Positions 26,853-48,426 of a DNA stretch of 64,000 nt are shown piece by piece (position 1 is the first letter of the stretch; every line of letters begins with the position of its first letter). Under the pieces are notes generated by a model, which was not told the origin of the DNA, ran no database searches, and saw only the letters and a list, made by a program, of their open reading frames with translations. Location: positions 21,487,501-21,551,500 of the forward strand of contig CM063288.1 in assembly GCA_032173965.1 (NCBI GenBank), in the 5' to 3' direction. The DNA comes from Sitta carolinensis. Taxonomy: Eukaryota; Chordata; Aves; Passeriformes; Sittidae. Made by a program: the position numbers and the translations under genes.

Positions 26853-29800
26853 TCCTACTTCATCACTTAAAAAACAAGCTACCAAAACAAGAGTCATGAT
26901 TTTTTTTTGTCTGACATGGTTTTCTTTTTCTCCTCTGAACAGAATTCAGAAAAACGTAGCATAACGAATTCAGCATAACTTATAACTGAAGATCTGAATG
27001 GTGCCTTGTTCATAGCATTTGGATTTGAAACACAGATGCAGTTAACTCACAGCTTAACTCCTTCCATGATACTCTCTAAAATGCTGGTCTATGTTCTTCT
27101 TAGATTCCTGATTTTAAAAGTTTTCAAGGGATTTTTTCTTTTTTAAACAAAGAAAGATTCAAACTTGGATTCAGTGTGCAGCTTCGTCTTCTATTTTCTG
27201 CTCTTAAAAAATACAAGATTAATTGTTGTGCAACTAACCAGGAATAACATCATTTTCTAAAAATTTCCTTTGCAGCTCTTGTCTTTATTTCACCAAATTC
27301 TTTTCCAGATCAAATTTTCTAGGTTTCTGAAAAAGTCAATGCACTACATTTTTCTTTAGTACTAAAACTCCCTATGAACATGACAGGTAAGGAAAAAAAA
27401 TAATCATAAAAAAGGAATATGATATCTCTCAGCAGGTAAGTGTATTCTCTGCCAAGTGATCTGAAAATAGTCAGGTAGGGAAGGGAGGTAGTTTTATGTG
27501 TGAAGACAAAATCTGTTTGCTACCAAGGCACTAGTTTGCCAGCCAGAAGATTTATGACTCTCTCCCAGCACTATTACTGACCTGCTGCTGTGAGACTTTG
27601 GGCAAAATTACCTCCTTATGCTATGCCTCTCTACATACTTCAATTTTTGAAGTCTTTATTCAGAATTCTCAAGGCCATTCTCAGATATTTTAAGACTACA
27701 TTTATTCCCACCAGTTTTGGGGACAGACAAAGGCAGCCATGCTTCCCCATAATGCAAAAACATGGCATACAGCCAGCTAGGAGGAATTGCTGGATCTCAA
27801 CTAGTTCAGAGCAGGGCTAACCTGGCTTCAAGCAGATTGCTCAAGCCTTATCCATTGTTTTTACTATCTCCAACAACAGACTTCACAATCCCTCTGGACA
27901 ACCAATTTCAGTGGTTTGCTCCCCTCACCAAGGACTTGACTGGAAATTTTTATAGGAAACAGGACACAGTGCCAAGGAATGCAATTTCTGTTTAGGGCTC
28001 ACTTCTGGCCCTATTAAGTCTGGGCCCAGAAAAATACAGAGAAAGCCTGCTCCACACTGCCTGCTCTTCATGGCAAGAGGATTTCAGCACTCAAAATATT
28101 ACAGAGAGAGAGGAAGTGGGAATCACCCCTTTTCCTGAACTTATCATAGGAGAAACATGCAGAAGCTATTTTGGGCTCGCTGAAGCTGCTAAGAGCATTT
28201 ATTTTCACATCTGTACTACTTCCTGTTAAAGAATATCCTGTAGTTTCTTCAGCAGGAGTTATGTGCTCAAGCTTAGCACAAACAGAAAGAGGGTACTTCT
28301 CATGGGCTGTATCCTAAGGAGGGAATGGTGGGAGCTATATTCATACACATACTGAGGAGATTAAAGATGAGGGCTGCCTTATGAATACATTACAACTTAG
28401 AAATTTCTGCTTCTACAACATCAGTAGTTAAAGGAATTATAAAACTGTACATTTTAACACCAAAGCATACTTTGGTGTAATTTTATCCAAATGAAGAACA
28501 CTAATGAAATGATGGTTGAGTTAAATGTTACAAAACAGACCCTCAAGCTACTCCTTGTGCTTCCCGTTTATTTCCTTCCAGGAACTAGGAAAAACTTTCT
28601 ATTCAGAACTCCTTTGATCTCTCCAATTTAGACAAAACTGCTCCCCCACCTCTTGCGTCTCCAGCCTTAGACATTCTTGACTGATCTTTGTGAACTGTGC
28701 TGGATGAGGCCCAAGGACAGCTGCACTCAGCTGACTTGTGTGCCTGCAAGGATGAAGAGCAACTCCGGTACCTTCCAGGGCCTTCATGTTCAGGGTTATT
28801 GCCACTGAAAAAAAATAACCCTTTTACTAGTCAGAGTTCACTCTCAGCTCAGCAGCAGTGACACAGACCTCACAGAGGATCACAATGGAGTTTAATACAG
28901 TAAACAGATTGTTACTTCTCCTTCCCCCTCTTCAGATACACATGCACAAATGTACCTGGTGCTGCATGAGAGCTACGCTATCATACTGGCCACCACCAGC
29001 ACACACATTGCTTTAAATGAAGCCTTCTACTAAAGCATGATTAGAGACATCTTTATTACATTTACTTTTTAATAAAGCCTTTTTCTGGGCTATTTTCCAA
29101 CTAACAGTCCAGCAGTTACTATTCAATAACAGGTTTTCACATACCTCTTTGAAGTAAGGAGCTAAACAAGTAGGTGTTAACTGCACACAGGACAGAGAGA
29201 TGCCTTGAAAATTTGTGGCTACTTACAGTATTTGCTTCTTCAGTACTACCAAAATCTGTTCTACCGTCCCAGAATTTAATTATCTCCCCATATACTGGGC
29301 CTCCACACCCCTACTCAAACACAGATAGCACCAATGATTTTGAACCAAGACAGTAAACAGTCCCTTTTTATAAGAGATCCTACAGACCAAATGTTAGAGT
29401 GCACCATATGAAGAAAATGAGAAAGTGTTGGAGTCAAGAATAAGAGAAATCAGTAGAAAGAACACAAAAGTATTTAATTAGATTTGAATTTTGATAACAC
29501 TTCATTATTGTGAAGAAGCCATTATTAAGATATGTTTACCTTGGCAAATGCATAAATTTTAAAGTAACCCACCCCTCTGCTGCATCATTATTTCATATAC
29601 TTTCTATACATAAGTCCATTAACCAGATGATGAGTCAAGGTAGCTAAAAGGACAGAACATTCCTCAAAGCTGCTGCATAATTTTACTAAATTGTACACGT
29701 ACACCATCCACAATACATGAGTTCCAAAGGAAGCCTATGCCTTCCTGTCATGTCACAATTGTCAGACAACACCAACATACACTCTTTTCTGCACACAAAG

Positions 29801-32321
29801 TAGACAAGTGTTTATACAGGCAGGGTAGAAAACTAAATAGCTGTTAGAACTTTATGCAGTGTAGGTAAGGGAGACAAAGAGTGCAGCATGCTCCCCTCTC
29901 AAAGGGATTAGCATTGCTTATGCTTCTCAGTGGCCTTTTTGGGGTCTGGAGGTCATCAGATGTAAAGGTCATATCTGCTATCACAGGTGGGAAACTGCTC
30001 CTTCCATAGCCAGCACCTTTTCTTAGATGCACACTTTCAGTTCCGACTGTATTACACCGGTAAAAGCAGTGAAACCCTGCTGGGGTAGGTAACTGGGTTT
30101 TACAACCCGATGTCAGTCAGAGAGTAAACTAATCCTAGAGAAAGTTAAAAGTGTAATTTCAGAAGAAATAGCAAGGCAGCAGCAGTAATTAGGAGAGTTT
30201 CAACTGCTTTAATTCCCAATTGTTGATAAAGGGGGGAGTCAGCATGGGGCTGAGAGAGGACTTCTCTACATGACAAGGGAGTAGCTGCACTCCTTTTCTC
30301 CTAACTCAGACTTCGGAGCTTTTCAGCACAAGCCCACAGATAACTGGGAGGGAGAGGCTGAAGCAGCTGCAGCACAGGCAGAGGAACAGGTGAGCAGCAA
30401 TAACACGTAAGAGAAGAGTGGGAGGGACAGGAGCAGAAGCAGGAATCCCTAAACTGCCAAGGATAACACACAGAGTAACCACAGCCTCCAGGCACAGCCC
30501 CTGTCCCAAAATGCCTGCACTCCAGTCAAGACCAGCCACAGGAACTGGCATGCCTCTTGTTTCACATTCCTCGGAAACTTGCCTTTAACCAACTATGGAA
30601 ATAATCATTTCATGTACAACATGGAGAACTACACATTTGACAGGCAGATGTTAAGGGCAATGTTCCGCTCAGCTTGAGGCCAGAAGATGCTGAAGAGCCT
30701 AGAAGAGTGAGGCAGAAAGACACACATAACACTTGAGGAATGAAAAGCAGCACTTTCAGAAGGAACAATAACAGGGACTGAAGAGATACAATCTCATGAT
30801 TTTTGGCTATTTGCTCTTGCTCTACCTAAGCAGATCTTTAAATAACATTGGTGCATAAAGAGTTCTTCCTCTCCATTTGTAGCTTTCCTCTCCTCCCCTT
30901 GCCCCTCCCCAACCTCCCATACTCTCTTCCTGAATCTCCGTTTCTGCGTCTGTCCTCCCCCCTCACGTGCTCAGGCTGGACAGAGGGCAGAAGTGCTCTG
31001 GAACAGCTGTATTTCCTCCTCATCTGCTCCTTCCCCTCACAGCAAAGGGGAAAGTACATGCCAGCTCGGCTTGCCTCGTGCTTCACAGCACTTGAAAAAG
31101 TGCACTGCCAGAGAAGCACTGCCATGCCTCCCACCTTCACTGCGGGCACGGCCCTCAAGCCAAGGCTGAGAGGACCGTTTCTTTTTTACATGGCCTCCTG
31201 GGTCTGCACCATCCTCCCAAATTGGGCTTGGAAGAGCTAGTGGACAGAAGGAACAGAGAGAAAGGCTGACAGAGTTAAAAAGGGTGTGAATGAGAAGCAA
31301 AACACACTGTACATCCTCAGGAGGGTAAAACTGAGAGCAGCTGCTTATTACAGCCCCGTCGAGAAGGCACTTCAGGAGTTAAGGAGCAATTTAGAAGTAA
31401 CTCATGGTGGGTTCCCGAACACGCACACCTTGGTGCCAGAAACGAGTGCTGTTCTCCCACTTCTTTTAGAGAGGCTGCTCAAACAGACTACATTGTAGCT
31501 GATGAATATATACTCTCTGAGAAGGCACACAGCCCTGCACTCCAGAAGGGTTCATTAGAAGAAGGAACACAGCCATTAGAGCAGCAGAGGCAAAACGCAA
31601 GACGAGCTAAAACTCGAAGACTGGTTACTTGACGTTCCTAAAGTTGATTCCTTCCAAAAAACCCCCAAGAGCCAGCTCAGAGGGCAGAGACCTGCTCTGC
31701 TGACTCCACCATAAAGCCTAACTACACGGTCCACCTCAACATGCGCTGCAGATGAAAGCACTTGAGGGAGGCTACTACAGGAACACCTGCGTGTGTGACC
31801 AACGGCGCTCTGCGTAGGTGCTACATGAGCAGGCAGCGGTGTGTGCCACAGCTCCAGCGTGGCTCTCCCCACCCTGGCATACCAGCCAGGATCTCACAGC
31901 CGTGGCTGTGCCGCAGCAGAGATGGTCAGGGATGCCAGCAGGCACTTCGCTGTTGGCCCGGGCAGCAGCGCGGCTCGAGCTGCCAGCAGGGCCCGGGGGC
32001 TGCGCCCAGCGCCCGCCACCACCGCGGGCACGCGCCCAACCCCGGGGAAGCGGGAATGCGAGGGGAAGCAGGGAGGGATCCCAGCCTGCCAGTGCGGCTT
32101 CGGGAGGCAGGAGGAACGCGTCCAGCCCAAGACAGAGCAGTCTGGAAGAAAAGAGAGAAAGAGCAGACAGGCACGAGGCGAGACTCGGCTCCCGACCCTT
32201 GTACCCGCGGGGGCCGGGGGTGCCGAGCCGCCCCAGCGCGGCGGCGCCGGAGCCCTGCTCGCCCCACAGACCGCCGCCCCCGCCCCGCCGGGAGCCCGCG
32301 CGGCCGCCGCAGCCCCCTTAC

Positions 32322-32390
32322 CGCGCTCCGAGCGGGCGAGGCGGCGGGAGGGCTCGGCGGGTCCCGCGGCGCTGCAGCCGCTGCGGCGGC
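32322..32390 (-). other. WIPF1: Probable non-coding exon 1 of WIPF1 (5' end approximate)
   Basis: On the minus strand a TATAAATA box is followed about 25-30 bases later by the expected start region (about 32385-32390). GC-rich sequence then runs to a strong donor, GCG followed by GTAAGG, with the last exon base at 32322. The exon would be 5' untranslated sequence. The WIPF1 protein, a WASP-binding, actin-regulating proline-rich protein, starts in a later exon in mammals. The gene name rests on synteny and not on coding sequence. The alternative is the first exon of an unrelated non-coding RNA. Confidence 0.5.
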
Positions 32391-32412
32391 CGGGACATGT
32401 TGGGCCGGGCGC

Positions 32413-32420
32413 TATTTATA
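32413..32420 (-). promoter_or_regulatory. TATA box in CpG island
   Basis: TATAAATA reads on the minus strand, set in the near-palindrome GCTATAAATAGC and surrounded by almost pure GC. An island of this GC content would rarely contain it by chance. It lies about 25-30 bases before the presumed start of exon 1. Confidence 0.65.
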
Positions 32421-35400
32421 GCGGCAGGAAGCGGCGCGGCGCGGCTCTGGGGCGCCGCTCCCCCGCCGCCCGCGCCGCCGCACACGCCCCGGCCCCGCCG
32501 AGCGCGCCCGGGCCGAGGGGCACAGCCCCGGAGGCGGGGGCGGCCCGGCCCGCGCAGCGGAGCTTCCCGGGGGTGGTCCTTCCCGGGTGGCGCGGGTGCC
32601 CGTGGTGGCCGTGCCCCCATCCTTCTGTGCCCAGAGAGAGTTCACACCAGTCAGAGTTACAGAGAGCCCCGGTACAGGGAGATGGGTTCAGGTCCCCAAG
32701 TGCCAGTGGGCTGAACTGTGACCGTGGCGGCTCTGCCGAGGACACATCCCGTTCAAGGCCTCCCCGGCCATGCCCTTCCTCCGCAGGGGCGGCTCTGCTC
32801 CCCGGGTCGCCCCGCACCGCCCGGCCCTCGGCACGGCCCCCGCTCCTCTCGGCCCGCTCCCGGGGCTCCCTTTGGCCCCTACCAAAGGCCCTTTGGCTTT
32901 GTCTTCCCTACCTGCCTCCGATGGTCTTGATGGCAGCCAGCCGGGGAGGGGTAGTGGTGCCCGGGGAATAGCAAGGCACCAGGCAGAGACACACACGGTA
33001 GAGTAGAAACGTCATTAAACAGTGGGAAAGAGGTGCTTGCTTTTTCCCTGTTAAGGTTTGCAGTATACCGAGATGCGGGAAGGTTAATTTCCCCTCTCTG
33101 CAGGATGCCCCAGACGGTATTTGTGTTTCATACCTCAATTAACTCATGCAGAGATTGCTTTGCCAGGCAAGCAAGAGATTCTGTTCCCTTTTCCACCTCA
33201 GCTTGACTAAGTTTTCTAGAAACAAAATTTCTGTTAATGTTTATATGTCCAGCACTGAGGTTTTGGATGGAAAAATGCCCAAGTATATGGAGTAGGTTGT
33301 GCGGGTAGGAGCAAAGTTTGAAGTGCAAGAACTCTGTCCTGACTGTCTATTTGAGCCAACATTGATCTCGCATGCTTTTGTCTCCATAGGATTTCGCATT
33401 TTGGAGGTGTTCAGATGTTTTTTGTTTACTCCATGGACATGGTCCAGCCCAGCAGCTATATAACACTGTTATCTAAAATAAAAATGTTAGGGGACAGGTG
33501 TCCTGAAGAACTGAAATACGCTCTTGATTCACTTGTAGCGACATGTTCCAGCAAGGTCAAAGACTGAGTAACCTGTGTGCTAAGTTAACTTGCTGCAATT
33601 TACTTTCATGTTTCCACCAGGAGATGAGCAGTTGCCTGAAGGCACAGCATTATGGTGAGACACGCTGTCATAAGGGCAATGGCATTACTGTGCTGTCTTC
33701 AGTGGAAGGCTAGAAACCTTGCCAGGCTTTTATGTAGGTCATTTCTCTGTTTCCATGTCATTGTATGCTTGGAGCATTACAAGACAAACACAAGAACTGG
33801 TACAATTTTTTATGTGTACCCTTTTCTTACCCGTGCACACAATGTAGATTAGCCTGCAAGTAAAAATTTCAGTGCTTGCAAATAGTAAAACTGCAGGTAC
33901 TCTGTGTTTACTGTCTTTACAGTCCCAATGCTCTCTAATGAGGGTCACAAATCCACATGAGGTTCCTAAGCACGGCTGTTGTCCCTCAAAATAAGCTTTC
34001 TGATTTGTTTTAGTATAGTGGAGTCAGTTCTCATGAATTGTAAGATAAACAAGAATAATGTTTACATTCTTTTGTAAAAGATATCACCTGATGGACTTCT
34101 CAAGTGACCAGTGGAGATAGAGAAGTGGTAACTTCTCTGTCCAATCTCTGATCACTGTCCAGAAACTTATATATACGAGGTCAACGATAAACAGAGGCTT
34201 CCTTTCTTCTTCTCTACCTGAGCACCTGTTGTGTGTGTTACTGTGTGTTTCTATCTGCGTCACAGTAACACACGGCAAACTGCAATTTGGGACATTGGTT
34301 AGCTGAAAAGTCACGTAGAGGCAAACAGCTTCCTCTTGTCTACATGCTGGAGAAATACCACGTGATGTGTTTATTCCAGGCTCCACATGGGATAAATAGC
34401 AAAGTGATACAGATCTGCTCAGCTTTTAGAAGTTGGGAAGATGTGCTGCAGTGGGAGATCTGTGCTGGGATGACAGGAAATGATTACAACCCTTGCTAGG
34501 AAATAATTGTCCCTTTATGGGGAATCCACTGAGTGCTCCATCATCACTGTGCTGCAGTAGCCTACAAACTCCTTTGGACTTCTGCCTGCTGGTCAGGCTG
34601 GCCTGTTGCCTGGTACCAAGTGAAATTGTCCTGTCCTTGCTGCTGATAACCCACCTGCAGCCAGCAGGACTAAGCATGGCTCTCACAGTGAGCATGGAAA
34701 TGCTTGCCTACAGGTTGGCTCTTTTCCATAGCCATATCAGTCTCTTACACTTTATCAGGGACTGAAGTACAATCATTTTAGAGAATCTTTTGCAAAGCAG
34801 TGCATGATTGTCTTTTCTATATTTGGGGTTTGAATTCCAGAAAGAGATGAGTGCTCCAGAGCTTTGTTAGAAGTCAATGTCTGTGCAACCTTCAGGTGAT
34901 AGAAGCTTGGGAGACTTTCTATCAGTTTCACAATTTTTAAGAAAAGAGAGGTAATTCATAGACAGCAGCATGCCTTGAGGCCTGGAGGCTGTGCTAGAAT
35001 TTATCTAGCACTAGTAAACATATGAAAATGTGAGGTCTTCTGACTGGAGCCAAGGACGGCAACCTTCTAAAAGTGTCCAAAGTCAAAAGCACTTCTGATG
35101 TGCTAAACTATCAGTGACTTTAAAGGTGTTATCTTGCCTGTCACCATACCAGAAAACAAACCTTTCAGGGAGGTAATGTACTCCCTTTCTCCACCAGCAG
35201 CACAGCGTTTATGCACTTATGTGGGTCCTGTGTTACACATTCTCTCTAGCCCTGCCGTCCCTACCCGCTGTGGTTTGCCTCAGCTGTGGAAACAGGAACT
35301 GCCGAGTCAGCACACTGATGAAACTCACACTGCTTTCCCACTTCTCTGGGGAGACTGCCACAGCAAGGAGGTTGGCAGCAACTTATATCCTGGAGAAAAA

Positions 35401-36731
35401 AATAGAAAGAGTACTTAAACTGCTTACAATTGCCTGAAACAATAATCTGATTTTTAAAAAATAATCTCAAACTGAAGGAGGCTGAGGGACTCAAGCACTG
35501 CTGGCAGAAGAATGATCACACCTGGCATGCACAAGTTCATAATCAAGTGCTTGGAGTTCAGCGAGTGTCATTTTTCTGTTTTCTCTCTTGATCAGCTCAA
35601 CTACATTTTACAAAGCCAAAATTCAACTGGCTGAAGAGACAGAACAAGGACATCGAATTCAGCTCAGCTGTCTGGTGACGATGGAGAGCAGCAGCCTGTT
35701 CTGATTACAGACTCATGCAGAGGTGAAACTGCTCCCTTGGAGCTAGTTCAAGATAAGGGACTTTAAAAATTCAAATAACCCTCTCAGAAGAGTCAGATCT
35801 CCTGAAGAGCACAAGTGCCAAAGAGGAAAGAGATTTGGGAGTGTGACTGCATCCTGAGAGCAATATATCCATGGCACAGTAGAGAACAGCTAAGGTCAGC
35901 TAAACTGATGGGGAAGGGGAAAGTTAACTGCCAAATGGTTTGAAAACTGGAAAGAGAATCAAACTGAAAAAGTTGGAGACATTCCAGGAAACTGTTCTAT
36001 TAAGGACATAAATAGGGTGTTATCAACCAGCTCAAAGTGAACAAAAGCAGCTTTAGTAGCAAGAAGATGGCAGTGAAAAGAGGGACAAGTTAACTGCTCC
36101 AGGTACTATCACTATAATAGCAACACCTTTCCACCCAGATGCCCCTCGTCTGCCTTTATTTAAATGAGGTCTGTTTACTTCAGCACCATGGTATTTGCAT
36201 GTCATTATTTTTTATACTTATAAGAGAATTTAACAATAAGTGTGTGATGCCTGCTTCTTGTTTTGATTATCACAAGATATGTTAGTTGAAGCTCAGTGCT
36301 GAAATATGCCTGTTTAAGGCAAGGAGGAAGCAGAGATGCATGTGTGGGTTGCAGAGGGTTTTCCAGGGTCATCTCCCTGATTCAACCCATATAGGAGAGA
36401 GGAGAGTTTCATGTTAAGGTTGCAAGGGGGGGCTACAGAGCTGTAAATGAGAAATCATCAGGCTATACATACTTGCACATTGACAGTGGATTATCTGTGA
36501 CTGTCACTGGGACAGAACAATTACAACCTCCAAAGCTATTATTTTAGCAGGGGCTGGCATTAAAAGGACAGCAGCTTGAGAAAAGTTAGTCTGCAGATAG
36601 GTAAAGGTATTCTGTTAGTAGATGGATACTGGTAACAGGGGTCATAGTGGTATACAAGAAAAATGTACCATAAAAGTGATGTAGGAAGAGAAAATAGAGG
36701 CTGGTAGAGTCCAAGTATTCAAAGCAAAGAT

Positions 36732-36749
36732 GAAAAAAAAAAAAAAAAA
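36732..36749. repeat. Poly-A tract, about 18 bases
   Basis: An uninterrupted run of A in intergenic DNA. It is a simple repeat. Confidence 0.85.
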
Positions 36750-37829
36750 GTAAAACCATGTGCTTATCTGATGCTTGGAAAACCCTGTTTAGAGAGAGAG
36801 TCAGAGGACAATGCCTGGAATTTGCAGCCTAAGAAGGGAAGTTGTTAGCATTTATTTTTGCCTGCTGTTACATCTTTTGAGACACAACTAGCTCATCAAG
36901 GGTCAAAGTGACAGAAAGGCAGAAGATTTGCTGTGTCTATAAGATAGGTCAAACCATCATAAATGAAAATTTTGGAACAAATAGTTTCAAACCTTTTTCT
37001 GAGGAAGTAGAAGGAAAGCACCGGTACCTAGCTATCTATAAGGAGAGCTGGAGAAGCAGGTGGGCATGCATACATGTAGACACACTCACTCTGGCACACA
37101 AATAGGGGGAATTTAGAGGCTAAGACTCAGATCAGCCTTGGGGAAGCTGAACAAAGATACTGTGGATGCTTACCATGAATCTTGTTACTTGGTGTTTATT
37201 TTTAATGCTAAGGTTCAACCACATGCTGCTTTAAGAGGATTGTTCTGTCTTTGCCTATCACAGGCTCTCAAATTAAGTTCCAGGCACCATTATGCTGCAG
37301 CTTAGCTCATGGTGAGCAGGGAGCTGCTGACTCTCCCCAAGGGGGGAGCTGGCAGCTCCCACCGGAGATAAAGCCAGCTGCAGCGAACATTCCCTCTGTC
37401 AGCAGAGGTGACGCCCAGCAATACATCTTTGGCCTTCACTTGCAGGGTTAATGATCATCCAGGGAGGCAAAGATTACCAGAGTGCTACGGAGTGCTACAA
37501 GTGATCCATTACCCCACACAAACTGTTTGCTTAGGACTGCAGCTCACCAAAACATTGTCCAGCACACACTACTCAATGCTGGGAGTGTTGCTCAAGTGCC
37601 TCATTTTCCCTATAGTGCTTCAAATGTCCTCTGCAGGCATGACACATTTCTGTAGAGCATTAACATAATACGAATTATTTTACTAAACTCAGAGCAAATT
37701 GTTTACAGCTGTTAGCAAAGCAGTCCTCTTGGCTCGGACAACCAGCTGGAAAAGATGAGTAACTTGTCGCAGTTGCCCCACCTATCCTTATTTATTTTTG
37801 AGAAGAAGAGGCAGCACTGCTGGTGTTGC

Positions 37830-38060
37830 CACAGCGCATTTACTGAAACGCAGAGAGGCTCCTTGCTCCGGCGGAGTCTGGAGTTACAAGCCAGCGCGGC
37901 GGTGTCTGGCCAGACGCAGCACCACTTTGCTGCAACCACCAGAGAGAGCTGCTGCCCAACTTTTGATGGGAGCTCGGAGCGCTGCCGTCACCGCGTCACG
38001 CCCGAGCGCATATGGGGCGAGCGCTGGGATGCTGCGGCCGACCCCAGTGCTCAGGGTCTA
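37830..38060. promoter_or_regulatory. Secondary CpG-rich patch, possible alternative promoter
   Basis: This short stretch has many more CpG dinucleotides than its AT-rich surroundings, including a CGTCAC half-CRE context near 37995. It lies between the CHRNA1 stop codon and the main CpG island. On the minus strand GCG followed by GTGACGG is a weak donor candidate. It may be an alternative upstream promoter of WIPF1 or a small orphan CpG cluster. The sequence does not decide between them. Confidence 0.3.
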
Positions 38061-38575
38061 TGCAGTGCAGAGGGCAGTTTTCAGGAAACAGAGAGAACTG
38101 GGTTTAGATAAACACCCCCAAGATTGAAGGTGCTCCCACGTTAGTCATCACTCCAAATGCTGAGTGGAAAACAACCTTCCAAGACCAGAATACGCTAAAT
38201 ATGGAGATTATCCTAGGAATAGGTTGGATCCTTCCCACAGTAAAGAACAAGTCTCTTCTGTTTGCTGCAGCAAGAGCTTCTACGGGTAGAGTCACACGAC
38301 AGTCAGTCAGTTCAGATTTGTGCATGAAAATCAAGTGCTTAAGTATGGACTTTGAGATATTTCTGACGGTTGTATCTAGTGATACCAGAGGAGTCACCCT
38401 GCTAATACAAAAGCCACAGAGCTTTGAATGCTAAATGAATTGAATGCTTGAATGCTAAAGCTGGATACAGATTTACAGCTCAGCTTAAGCTTATTACACT
38501 GCTATTGACTTCACTGGAATACTATCTGTTGCTTACAAAGTCAAACAGTCTTATTAATACTTAATAATTACCATT

Positions 38576-38581
38576 TTTAAT
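38576..38581 (-). terminator. Candidate CHRNA1 polyadenylation signal
   Basis: ATTAAA occurs on the minus strand about 250 bases after the CHRNA1 stop codon. It is a common variant signal at a plausible distance. A canonical AATAAA also occurs further on, at 37791-37796. Either could be used. Confidence 0.25.
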
Positions 38582-38833
38582 AAAGGGTAAAATGGATCAA
38601 AACCTGGCTGACAGCCATTCGATTGTACCAGTAATGCAAATGTTTCTTTCTTGCAATTGAATGCTACTGAGCAGCAGCTCAGAAGTGCTAAGTATGGAGT
38701 CTTATGTTTCACTATCCCTGCTCTTTCCAAGAGGTTAGTGATTCCTGTCAGTGAACCTTTCAGAGGCTGGCCAGATTTTGATGGTTATGATGCTTTCAGA
38801 TGTTCAGGGCAGCAAATAGTTTCCACTTGACGT

Positions 38834-47576
<8,743 letters not shown>

Positions 47577-47652
47577 GCTCTTGCTGCTGTCATACAGATG
47601 GAGGCACGCACAAAGCACCTCTAAGGTCTCTTTAGAGGGGGCTGTGCTGCCA

Positions 47653-47659
47653 CAATATA
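47653..47659 (-). promoter_or_regulatory. Weak TATA-like element of CHRNA1 promoter
   Basis: GTATATTG on the minus strand lies about 24 bases downstream of the proximal E-box and about 80 bases before the start codon. This would place transcription start near 47625-47630 and give a 5' leader of about 50 bases. Confidence 0.4.
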
Positions 47660-47682
47660 CCCACCAGGGTATTGATTTACAG

Positions 47683-47756
47683 CACCTGTTCTGGGAATGA
47701 CAGCTGAGAGCCACTGCATCACCGGGCTGGAAACAGGAGCACAGTTGTTTCACTTG
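47683..47756 (-). promoter_or_regulatory. CHRNA1 muscle promoter with paired E-boxes
   Basis: On the minus strand CAGCTG (47701-47706) and CAGGTG (47683-47688) are separated by 12 bases. Adjacent MyoD-binding sites are the established control element of the vertebrate alpha-subunit gene. Two further CANNTG sites lie just upstream at 47742-47747 and 47751-47756, giving four in 74 bases. The cluster sits 107-182 bases before the start codon, where the proximal promoter should be. Confidence 0.8.
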
Positions 47757-47759
47757 TCA

Positions 47760-48370
47760 AATATCTTCTGCAGTTTACAAAAGGTCATTTTTTTATGTCA
47801 ATGTGATCTGTGACTTACTAAACAAATACGCCCACAAATGAACTAAGAAAGAATTATCTATAAGTAACTGAACATCTTGGTGAGATCTCAGAAACTTTAT
47901 GTGAGCAGAGCAACTTGCCAGGTTTAAGGTTTTTTCTTCTCTGAGACAAAACAGATCACAGTCACTTATTTCTGATACACCCCCAGCAGCATACAGACAG
48001 CATACCGGGAGGATTGGCTTCACAGAGGGATGGGAAATCTTTGAAGTAAACAAATATTCTCGAGAGAGATCCATCTCCTTGAGTCTACCAGGACTTCCTG
48101 GAGGAGTCCCCTCCTTGAGAGCTGTTAAGTAAGAAAAGACACCCCACCTTCCTGGCTGTTGCCACCCCTATACTTACTGAATTGAGGAAGTCAAGTGGTA
48201 GAAACATGACTACTTTTTTTCTATAGCAGGGCAGATGCAGTGGATTTCTGTAGGGTATGCAAGTGCTTGCTCTTTAGTGACATAAATCACCTGGAAAGGA
48301 GTGAAAAGTGATGTGTTTGGTATTAATACTCAGTCATTAAGGCTAGTAAAGAAAACAAGGAAGAGGGGAG

Positions 48371-48426
<56 letters not shown>

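Larger units (their letters stand above)
23513..31949. other. Non-coding, probable WIPF1 intron 1 (right part)
   Basis: No coding exon, RNA gene or clear transposon was recognised between the LTR and the CpG island. Simple repeats include an A-then-G homopolymer pair near 25.74 kb and a poly-A tract near 26.83 kb. The last 1.5 kb becomes more GC-rich towards the island. Confidence 0.5.
31950..32960. promoter_or_regulatory. CpG island promoter, probably of WIPF1
   Basis: Roughly 1 kb of very GC-rich, CpG-dense DNA stands out sharply from the surroundings. It contains a GC box (GGGGGCGG) near 32535, a minus-strand TATA box and a consensus minus-strand splice donor. Position and strand fit the WIPF1 promoter: in human, the 5' end of WIPF1 lies just beyond the 3' end of CHRNA1 and is transcribed in the same direction. 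The island extends on both sides of the TATA box, so a divergent plus-strand transcript is possible. The several long open frames crossing it on both strands are explained by the scarcity of AT-rich stop codons. Confidence 0.85.
32961..38570. other. Spacer between WIPF1 promoter and CHRNA1 3' end
   Basis: About 5.6 kb with no recognisable coding exon. It contains an 18-base poly-A tract near 36.73 kb and a weaker CpG-rich patch at 37.83-38.06 kb. No transposon family was recognised. Confidence 0.6.

Noticed and set aside
1..32300. WIPF1 coding exons
   Set aside because: The proline-rich N-terminus and WASP-binding C-terminus of WIPF1 were looked for on the minus strand and not seen. Only the promoter and first intron appear to lie in the window.
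31762..32971. Several long plus-strand open frames (up to 376 codons) across the CpG island
   Set aside because: Three overlapping frames are open at once, composed of alanine, arginine, glycine and proline. This is the signature of GC-rich DNA lacking stop codons, not of a protein gene.
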